From Pythium myriotylum (taxonomy: Eukaryota > Oomycota > Peronosporomycetes > Pythiales > Pythiaceae): a DNA stretch of 64,000 nucleotides. The stretch spans positions 868,001-932,000 of the forward strand of contig JALJCQ010000023.1 of NCBI GenBank assembly GCA_023091665.1. The letters run 5' to 3'. Shown piece after piece: positions 21,614 through 29,195 of the stretch. The notes beneath the pieces were generated by a model that did not search any database, had not been told where the DNA came from, and saw only the letters and a list, made by a program, of their open reading frames with translations. Both the position numbers and the translations under genes were made by a program. Numbering within the stretch: position 1 is the first letter of the stretch; every line of letters begins with the position of its first letter.

Positions 21614-21686
21614 GGGGATGTAGCTCAGATGGTAGAGCGCTCGCTTAGCATGCGAGAGGTACTGGGATCGATACCCAGCTTCTCCA
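21614..21686 (+). tRNA. tRNA-Ala(AGC), copy 1
   Basis: 73 nt with a complete cloverleaf. Acceptor GGGGATG pairs with CTTCTCC and includes G3-U70, the alanine identity pair. The anticodon stem CTCGC/GCGAG holds loop TTAGCAT with anticodon AGC. The T stem is CTGGG/CCCAG around ATCGATA. A box (TAGCTCAGATGG) and B box (GGATCGATACC) are internal. Base 73 is A. Pair 6-67 is a U-U mismatch. No intron and no encoded CCA. Confidence 0.98.
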
Positions 21687-21687
21687 G

Positions 21688-21759
21688 GCGTATGTAGTAT
21701 AGTGGTTAGTACCTCACGTTGTGGCCGTGATATCCCAGGTTCGACTCCTGGCATACGCA
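21688..21759 (+). tRNA. tRNA-His(GTG), copy 1
   Basis: 72 nt. Acceptor GCGTATG/CATACGC pairs perfectly. The anticodon stem TCACG/CGTGA holds loop TTGTGGC with anticodon GTG. The T stem is CCAGG/CCTGG around TTCGACT. Base 73 is A, as in eukaryotic tRNA-His. It begins after a single G (21687) that follows A73 of tRNA-Ala, so that G sits at position -1, where tRNA-His needs a G. Confidence 0.98.
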
Positions 21760-21763
21760 TCTC

Positions 21764-21768
21764 TTTTT
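21764..21768 (+). terminator. RNA polymerase III terminator of the Ala-His pair
   Basis: TTTTT starts 5 bases after the tRNA-His 3' end, and no run of four or more T lies between or inside the two tRNAs. The same terminator follows every pair, 4 bases after each His gene end plus one. This favours one transcript carrying both tRNAs. Confidence 0.85.
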
Positions 21769-23133
21769 GCACAACCTATCACATCCGAATCCCCGCAGCT
21801 ATCACACTCACGCTCACGCTCACCCACACGCTCACGCTCACGCTCACCCACACGCTCACGCACACTTGCGCCTCGACGATCGATCGCCCCCTCTATCTAT
21901 CGTCCCTATCGAAGCCCTGCGCCTCCACCTGCGCCTCCGCCTCCGCCTCCGATCTGCACACAGCCGCATTGTTCGTGCCACATGCCACGCCCTTGTCTTC
22001 ATCTCCAACGCGGACAGAATCGTAGGCCATCCGCGTCGTGCGTCTCTCGTGCCACGCCTTGGTGACTTTGAAGTGTTGGAGCCCCGTGTTCTATATCCCC
22101 CGCATCCCCGTATTCCCGTACCCCCGTATCCTCGTATCGCCTTATTCCCATGTCCCTACGGCCCGTCCATCATCGACCACCGACCATCGACGCGGCCCCA
22201 CAGGAGCAAGTCTGAGTAGTATTGTTTCTCTTCAAGAGCGTGGTGGCTTTGTTGTCTCATCTCCACAGCACAACTCGACACGATAGAGTGCGAGGTGGTG
22301 GTGGTGGTGGCTGTGTATCGATAGCGGCTTCTTGAGGTCACAGTCACTCGATCGGCTTCCTCCTTGCGATGCGAACGTCGTGTGGCGCTCTACGACGTAC
22401 TTCCTACGGCCACGACGCGGGGAGAGCGATAGAGGGACAGGAGAGAGCGATAGAGAGAGAGAGAGCGAGGTGGAGACAATATCGGCAACGACCGATACGA
22501 AAACAAAAACAAAGTCGAAGACGAAGGCGACGACGAAGGCGACGACGACGACGACGACGACAACAACGACGACAACAACAACAACGACGACAACAACAAC
22601 AACGACGAATGTCCCGTGCCCACGAATAAGGAGCAGTGGCTATGCAGACCTGCGAGCGGTGAGGTGGCATTCATCTCCACGGTGGCCAGGTGGGCGTCGG
22701 TAGATCAGGAGTGAAGTGTATGGCGAAGGCGGAGCTGTGAGTATACGGGCTTGGGGGGAGTGTTTGATGGAACGACGGGGTGAGGAGGGCGCCGAGGGGA
22801 TGGAGAGGTGGCGGAGTGGATGTGGGGCAAGGAATGGAGTGCAGGCGACTTGTGCGGTCTCGGCGAGGTGGTTGATTGTGTGTAGGAGGAATCAGTGTGT
22901 AGCGGTGGGTGGGAATGAGCGAAGGGAACGAAGGGACGTTGAAGCGGTTTTGTCGAAGGATTGGGCGTGCGAGTGAGGTTGGTGAGTGCTGTAGTGGTTT
23001 TGCGGGAGCATATGGGTACGATGCGAGAGTTTGTTGTGTGTGGAGTGGTGAGTAATGTCTGTTTTTGCTATTTTGCGTGGCGTGGTTGTGATGCATGTTT
23101 GTGAGGAGTATGGTGTGTGGTAGGTGGTTGTAT

Positions 23134-23206
23134 GGGGATGTAGCTCAGATGGTAGAGCGCTCGCTTAGCATGCGAGAGGTACTGGGATCGATACCCAGCT
23201 TCTCCA
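23134..23206 (+). tRNA. tRNA-Ala(AGC), copy 2
   Basis: Identical to copy 1. Confidence 0.98.
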
Positions 23207-23207
23207 G

Positions 23208-23279
23208 GCGTATGTAGTATAGTGGTTAGTACCTCACGTTGTGGCCGTGATATCCCAGGTTCGACTCCTGGCATACGCA
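23208..23279 (+). tRNA. tRNA-His(GTG), copy 2
   Basis: Identical to copy 1, with the same single-G junction. Confidence 0.98.
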
Positions 23280-24635
23280 TCTCTTTTTGCACAACCTATC
23301 ACATCCGAATCCCCGCAGCTATCACACTCACGCTCACGCTCACGCTCACGCTCACCCACACGCTCACGCACACTTGCGCCTCGACGATCGATCGCCCCCT
23401 CTATCTATCGTCCCTATCGAAGCCCTGCGCCTCCACCTCCGCCTCCGCCTCCGATCTGCACACAGCCGCATTGTTCGTGCCACATGCCACGCCCTTGTCT
23501 TCATCTCCAACGCGGACAGAATCGTAGGCCATCCGCGTCGTGCGTCTCTCGTGCCACGCCTTGGTGACTTTGAAGTGTTGGAGCCCCGTGTTCTATATCC
23601 CCCGCATCCCCGTATTCCCGTACCCCCGTATCCTCGTATCGCCTTATTCCCATGTCCCTACGGCCCGTCCATCATCGACCACCGACCATCGACGCGGCCC
23701 CACAGGAGCAAGTCTGAGTAGTATTGTTTCTCTTCAAGAGCGTGGTGGCTTTGTTGTCTCATCTCCACAGCACAACTCGACACGATAGAGTGCGAGGTGG
23801 TGGTGGTGGTGGCTGTGTATCGATAGCGGCTTCTTGAGGTCACAGTCACTCGATCGGCTTCCTCCTTGCGATGCGAACGTCGTGTGGCGCTCTACGACGT
23901 ACTTCCTACGGCCACGACGCGGGGAGAGCGATAGAGGGACAGGAGAGAGCGATAGAGAGAGAGAGAGCGAGGTGGAGACAATATCGGCAACGACCGATAC
24001 GAAAACAAAAACAAAGTCGAAGACGAAGGCGACGACGAAGGCGACGACGACGACGACGACGACAACAACGACGACAACAACAACAACGACGACAACAACA
24101 ACAACGACGAATGTCCCGTGCCCACGAATAAGGAGCAGTGGCTATGCAGACCTGCGAGCGGTGAGGTGGCATTCATCTCCACGGTGGCCAGGTGGGCGTC
24201 GGTAGATCAGGAGTGAAGTGTATGGCGAAGGCGGAGCTGTGAGTATACGGGCTTGGGGGGAGTGTTTGATGGAACGACGGGGTGAGGAGGGCGCCGAGGG
24301 GATGGAGAGGTGGCGGAGTGGATGTGGGGCAAGGAATGGAGTGCAGGCGACTTGTGCGGTCTCGGCGAGGTGGTTGATTGTGTGTAGGAGGAATCAGTGT
24401 GTAGCGGTGGGTGGGAATGAGCGAAGGGAACGAAGGGACGTTGAAGCGGTTTTGTCGAAGGATTGGGCGTGCGAGTGAGGTTGGTGAGTGCTGTAGTGGT
24501 TTTGCGGGAGCATATGGGTACGATGCGAGAGTTTGTTGTGTGTGGAGTGGTGAGTAATGTCTGTTTTTGCTATTTTGCGTGGCGTGGTTGTGATGCATGT
24601 TTGTGAGGAGTATGGTGTGTGGTAGGTGGTTGTAT

Positions 24636-24650
24636 GGGGATGTAGCTCAG
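24636..24650 (+). repeat. target-site duplication, left of the LINE (tRNA-Ala positions 1-15)
   Basis: GGGGATGTAGCTCAG, the first 15 bases of tRNA-Ala, preceded by the normal array flank (TGTAT) and followed at 24651 by the LINE 3' end. It is the upstream half of the duplication; the other half is 31986-32000. A T before the GGGG is shared too, so 16 bp is possible. Confidence 0.92.
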
Positions 24651-25028
24651 TTTCAAGGCGTCTGTATTAATTAAAATTAATACGACTATGACTACTCTAA
24701 TCTACCTCGTCGATGAATATTATACACTTGACTAGTATGTGACGAGGCTGGGAGCTTCAATTGTTGAGTTGTTGGTTGACTTCCGTTGGTCTTGACTGGT
24801 CTAGGTACTTGTTTTAGCACATCGGTTGGATAACTGCGGTTAGCTCAAATGGTTGTGAGCGTGGACCCCGATGTTGTCGGTCGCGCGGGTGGGGAGGTTT
24901 CTTGTGCTAGTGGTTTCGCTTGACTTCGGTCGCGAAGGTACGCTCTGATTCCAAAACGAGGTTGGTTTCGAGCCAGTATTGAAAGCAAGCACCCGCACTG
25001 AAGAAGAAGAAACGGCAGGAAATCGCTT
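24651..25028 (-). other. 3' untranslated region of the LINE
   Basis: Reading on the element strand, the last 60 bases contain a perfect hairpin (GTATTAAT, loop TTTA, ATTAATAC) followed by ATACAGACGCCTTGAAA, the 3' terminus. On the plus strand, 24840-24905 has a tRNA-like D arm (TAGCTCAAATGGTTGTGAGC) but no B box. Confidence 0.7.
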
Positions 25029-28000
25029 TTATGCCAAAAAGCGAACTGCAAACAACCCCATGTTGTTTTGCAGGAAGGCACCGAAAGAAGGCGTAGACTG
25101 GAGACTTGACAACACAACCTGAAGCGAAGCACGCTGCGCATCGTCGTACACACGTCGAAGACACGCACGCACATGAGCACCCACAGTCGTATACACCACA
25201 CGCAGTGCTGCAATTGTTGGCATCGGGGACCGCCCGTTGAACAGTCGCCCATTGCGTTCAGTCCACAACAGGTGAAGCACCACAGCACGGATGACTTGCC
25301 ACAGGTCTTGGATTTCTTCTGTGTGGTCCTTCCACACGGGAGCAACGCGGATGGCTTTACCGAAGACAATGTCGGTCCAGGAGGGTCGAGATGTGAAGAA
25401 CACCGACATATCACGGAAGATGTCGCGCCATATCACAGTCGGCAGCACACACTCGAAGAACAAATGACGCGCCGTCTCCACTGAGTTGCAGCCTGGTCGA
25501 ACACAGTACACGATGCCGGGATTTGCCACCGTCATGAACGAGAAGCGTGAGCGAGTCGGTAACAAGCCGTACGCCAAGCGGAACTGGAGGTCTTCGTATA
25601 TCGGGAGAAGCAACACACGAAGCCGCTTGCGTAGCTTGTTGAATCGGAGGACCACGTCTGTAGGCGCTCGAGGGTCGTGGAAGAACAGCGGATGCGTTCT
25701 CGTCGGCTCTGGAGCTTGCCACACCAGGCGGAGCAGTTGGGATCGTGGAATGCGCGGCACCCAGCACACACGGTCGTTGATCTTCACACCGACTCGCGGA
25801 TGTTGGTGCTCAGGCGCCGTCGGTAGCACTCCATCGACTGGGACAGAGCACATTGTGCAGAGACGCCCGAAAACTTGCGTGGCTTCCTCGTGAAGCTTGA
25901 GCAGCCACGTGTACTGTCGATACGGGGTGATGGAGACTTGGGTGTAGTCGACATGTCGCTCAGCAAACTCGATCGCGCTCGGCCACTTGTCGCCTTCACC
26001 AGCGAAGTCACGAAGAGATCGCAACTGAAAGACACGGGCAACTTGCCGACGGAAGCTTCGTTGCGGCTCTGCAATCATGCTGAGAGAACGATGCTGGGAC
26101 GGCGTTGTGTCGGAACGGCTGGTTGGGAGGAACTGGAAGTTCTTGTCGCCATGGAACCAGATCGGTTGGTCGAGTGCAAACGCAAGACGGTCTTCTGGAG
26201 GGAGGTCGAGCCACGACACCGGCCACTTGATAGCGTACCAAGTCTTCCAGGCCGCACGCCACCACGAAGAGAGCTGGTCCCACTCGATCGAGCCTCGATG
26301 CCGCCACGGACTGACGTAGAGAAAGTCGAGTGGCCTCTGCGGGCCCCACCGCGGAAGACTGATCCGCAGCAGCTCGACTCCTGCTACCGTCCAGTTGCCG
26401 GTCGTCGATGCCGAAGCTGCCGTGAACTGAAGCAGGAGCTGCAGTGACTGTCGCTTGAGCACACCGTCGAGACTCGGTACCTGCAGACCCCCAGACTCGC
26501 GCGGCAGGTTGACAAATTCGTTCGAGATCAACTGGACATGCCGAGCGTCGCGTTCGTAGCGCCGACTCAAGACGAACCGGTGTAGCGCGGCTTGCCACTT
26601 CTTCACTCGTCCTGGCGGCACAACAACGTGAGCAGTGTAGTGCCACAGACGTGAGAGCACCATGGTCTGGGCGACGAGGAGCCTGCCTTGGAGCGTCCGT
26701 GCGCGCCGAAACCACTGCTTGAACCCGTCAAAGAAGCGTCGATCGAGGTCTTCAACAATCAATTCCGTTGTGCGTCGTTGACCGAACAGGAGACCGAGGA
26801 ACTTGACCGTGGAGTCTTCATCGAGAACCTGCACACCTGGTATGCCCGGGCATCGCCGCGTTCGATGCAGCGACATCAGCACACACTTGTTCACGTTGAG
26901 CTTGGCGCCGGAGCCTTGACAGTATTCTTCGACCAACCCAAGTTGCGCCTCGACACCAGCGATAGAGCCCGACAGTAACGTCGAGTCGTCGGCGAAGAAA
27001 ACACTCGTGACGGTGGCATCCGCTGTCAAGCAGATCCTATGTTCTTCGTGCTGGCGGAGCAGGTTACCGAGTGGCTCGATAACAAGCAAGAACAGCAGCG
27101 CCGACAGCGGATCACCTTGCTTGACTCCGCGCGTTGGGCAGAGCGGGTCTTGCACGAATCCGTTGATCATGAGATGCGCGTGTGGTCGAGTGTACAGGAG
27201 CTTCACCCACCCCGAGAACGCCCCGCCACATCCCATCCGATCGAGCACCTGAAACATGTAGTTCCAGTTGACGCGGTCGTACGCCTTCTCAAAGTCGAGG
27301 AACATGGCGTAGGCTTCCTCGTCGCGCGCGGTGACGAGGTCTTGCAGGTCACTCACGAAACGAACGTGGTGATGCAGAGAGCGACCACGCACGAAAGCCT
27401 TCTGGTCTTGGTGCACAAGCTTGGTCAGGAACAACTGCAGTCGGAAAGCGAGAACCTTTGACAGTGCCTTCACGTCGACACCCATCAAAGCAATTGGGCG
27501 ATAGTTGCCTGGGTCAGCTCGGGATCCCTTCTTGTGCAGCAGACTGATCGCCGACTGGCGTTGGCACCGAAGAAGCTCGCCTCGCTGAAGTTGGTAGTTG
27601 AACACGATCTCCAGGCATTCACCGAACACGTCAGGAGCCACCTGGTAGAAGGCAGCTGGAAGCCCGTCCATCCCGGGCGCTGACGATGCTCGCATCTTCT
27701 TGATTGCACTGGCGAGGTCCGCCGCTGTGATCGGAGCGTTGAGGATATTTTGCTCGTCTTCAGACAGTCGGCGGTTGATCGTGTCGAGCATCCGGTCAAT
27801 CTGGCTCTGCTCAGGCTCTTGGACGACAACACCACCGCGCTCAACATCGCCCATGATACCGCCCCAGTGCTGATTGAAGGCAGCCGCGATATCCGCGGGG
27901 TTGCTTGATGCTGAGCCATCTTGAAGCCGCACTTGTTCGATGCTGACTCTCCGCAAGGATCCGTCCAGCGGTCGAAAGAAGTACTTGGATGACTTCTCCG

Positions 28001-29195
28001 CGTGTTGAGCCTGGAAGTCGAAAGCCGAGTCTTGGTTGTAAAGACGCGCCGAGTTGATGCTGTCTTGGTATGCCGTCAGTGCGGTCTGGAACACCGTCTG
28101 CGCGCGATCGCTTCGCTCCGACCGGTATGCCGCAGCCGCGTGGGCAAGTGCCTGACGAGCTTCGGTGGTGGCGGTCTCGCCTTGACGCTTCAGCTTGCGC
28201 TGCAGAGCTTGAAGCTGACGACGCATGCCCTTCTTCCACTTGTGCCACACCTTGCCCGGGTTGGAGGAGCGCCGTAACGCAGCAAGCACAGTCGTCGCTT
28301 CGCCTTGGATAGCTTCAACGATATCGGGGAAGTCGAGCATCGCCGACTGGAAACGCCAGTACCCGTGGCCTTGAGGCTGGCTCATCGCGCGCAACACAAC
28401 TTGATGTGCGAGATGGTCGCCGGCACCCTTGGGCTCAAAGTACGAGGAGTCACCGTACAGCGCGGTGCAGAAGTCTTCTGACATGAGGATGTAGTCGAGA
28501 CGGTTGTGTCGAGGCTGTGGACCAGTGTAGACGCGTTCGTCGGGATGGTGGATTCGCCAGGCATCCACGACACCGAGTTGGGCCAACCACGCCACACACG
28601 CGTTACCGCCGGTCGTTCCTGTCGCCCTTGGATCCGACGCATCGACGAGGGGGTCAAGTGGCGTGTTGAGGTCACCGAGCACCAGGTGAGTCGCATTGTC
28701 TTCGAACACTTCGTACGGTAGCGCTTCGAAGAACCCCTTCTTCTCGAAGTTATCGACTGGCGCGTACACGTTGTGGATGTAGATCGGAGCACCGTTCGCG
28801 ACGACCCGGACGACCAAGTAGCGGCCTTGAATAGTCAACGAAGACTGCTCACAAGCAGACTGAAAGCCGGGAAAGTCGGAGCGGAGCACTGTCATGACGC
28901 CACCCGATCGTGCAGCAACGGCAACTGGACTGTGCGCGTTGGTGTCGCTGACGAAGAGGCGGTGTTGAAATCTGGTGTCATGGTGAAATTGGAGCGTTGC
29001 ACGATGATGCGAGTCGCGCAGCTTGGTCTCTTGGACGCACGAGAGACTGTTCTTGATGAGCTGGTTCTCGATCAACAGGTGGCCGTTCTTCTTGATCCCG
29101 TTGGTGTTCACCGTCAAAAGACTGATGTTCTCCCACGAGACCTCGGCCGCGTCCGCCTCGACCGCTTTAGCAGTCGAGGCAGAGCGGTCCGGCAC
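25029..29195 (-). CDS. LINE ORF2: APE endonuclease and reverse transcriptase
   Basis: An intact frame of 1388 codons. An APE-type endonuclease lies at about 22-270 with its catalytic set: N30/N32, E56 (QET), Y144 (NVYAP), GDLN at 174-177, and GDH at 259-261. The reverse transcriptase is at about 545-790, with motif A aspartate D634 (MFLDFEKAYDRVNW), QGDPLS (693-698) and the FADD box (734-737). A zinc-finger of zf-RVT type closes the protein with C1231, C1236, H1244 and C1249. This layout is that of the L1/Tx1/R1 type. The frame opens with GTG directly after a TAG, and the first ATG is codon 101, inside the endonuclease, so it has no usable AUG start. It overlaps ORF1 by 29 bases in the +1 frame. 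Confidence 0.93.
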   Translation of the reverse strand: MPDRSASTAKAVEADAAEVSWENISLLTVNTNGIKKNGHLLIENQLIKNSLSCVQETKLRDSHHRATLQFHHDTRFQHRLFVSDTNAHSPVAVAARSGGVMTVLRSDFPGFQSACEQSSLTIQGRYLVVRVVANGAPIYIHNVYAPVDNFEKKGFFEALPYEVFEDNATHLVLGDLNTPLDPLVDASDPRATGTTGGNACVAWLAQLGVVDAWRIHHPDERVYTGPQPRHNRLDYILMSEDFCTALYGDSSYFEPKGAGDHLAHQVVLRAMSQPQGHGYWRFQSAMLDFPDIVEAIQGEATTVLAALRRSSNPGKVWHKWKKGMRRQLQALQRKLKRQGETATTEARQALAHAAAAYRSERSDRAQTVFQTALTAYQDSINSARLYNQDSAFDFQAQHAEKSSKYFFRPLDGSLRRVSIEQVRLQDGSASSNPADIAAAFNQHWGGIMGDVERGGVVVQEPEQSQIDRMLDTINRRLSEDEQNILNAPITAADLASAIKKMRASSAPGMDGLPAAFYQVAPDVFGECLEIVFNYQLQRGELLRCQRQSAISLLHKKGSRADPGNYRPIALMGVDVKALSKVLAFRLQLFLTKLVHQDQKAFVRGRSLHHHVRFVSDLQDLVTARDEEAYAMFLDFEKAYDRVNWNYMFQVLDRMGCGGAFSGWVKLLYTRPHAHLMINGFVQDPLCPTRGVKQGDPLSALLFLLVIEPLGNLLRQHEEHRICLTADATVTSVFFADDSTLLSGSIAGVEAQLGLVEEYCQGSGAKLNVNKCVLMSLHRTRRCPGIPGVQVLDEDSTVKFLGLLFGQRRTTELIVEDLDRRFFDGFKQWFRRARTLQGRLLVAQTMVLSRLWHYTAHVVVPPGRVKKWQAALHRFVLSRRYERDARHVQLISNEFVNLPRESGGLQVPSLDGVLKRQSLQLLLQFTAASASTTGNWTVAGVELLRISLPRWGPQRPLDFLYVSPWRHRGSIEWDQLSSWWRAAWKTWYAIKWPVSWLDLPPEDRLAFALDQPIWFHGDKNFQFLPTSRSDTTPSQHRSLSMIAEPQRSFRRQVARVFQLRSLRDFAGEGDKWPSAIEFAERHVDYTQVSITPYRQYTWLLKLHEEATQVFGRLCTMCSVPVDGVLPTAPEHQHPRVGVKINDRVCWVPRIPRSQLLRLVWQAPEPTRTHPLFFHDPRAPTDVVLRFNKLRKRLRVLLLPIYEDLQFRLAYGLLPTRSRFSFMTVANPGIVYCVRPGCNSVETARHLFFECVLPTVIWRDIFRDMSVFFTSRPSWTDIVFGKAIRVAPVWKDHTEEIQDLWQVIRAVVLHLLWTERNGRLFNGRSPMPTIAALRVVYTTVGAHVRACLRRVYDDAQRASLQVVLSSLQSTPSFGAFLQNNMGLFAVRFLA

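Larger units (their letters stand above)
21396..24650 (+). repeat. tRNA Ala-His tandem array, segment 1
   Basis: Starts abruptly at the TGAGCGAAG string inside a repeat unit, right after the recombinase relic, and runs to the LINE insertion. It holds two complete Ala-His pairs, 1520 bp apart, and a 15-base tRNA-Ala start at 24636. Each unit has, in order: the two tRNAs, a CTCACG hexamer tract, a CCTCCG tract, a C-rich stretch with CCCGTAT-like words, a GGTGGT run, a GAGA-rich run, a GAC/AAC triplet run, and a GT-rich stretch before the next tRNA-Ala. I see no protein gene in the spacers. Confidence 0.95.

Noticed and set aside
21548..21772. 74-codon frame antisense to the tRNA pair, repeated in each unit
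   Set aside because: It is the reverse complement of the two tRNA genes; its conservation is explained by them.
21767..22219. A 144-156-codon frame present in every array unit, starting in the Pol III terminator and running over the CTCACG tract
   Set aside because: It starts with TTG, not ATG, has low-complexity His/Ala and Arg/Leu runs from hexamer repeats, and stays open only because the repeats are multiples of 3 and the units are homogenised.
22671..23096. 141-codon minus-strand frame repeated in each unit
   Set aside because: Composition is typical of translated GT-rich spacer, there is no domain, and its identity follows from repeat homogenisation.
24845..25414. 189-codon frame overlapping the 3' end of LINE ORF2
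   Set aside because: It is a shadow frame on the same strand as ORF2, which has the domain evidence.
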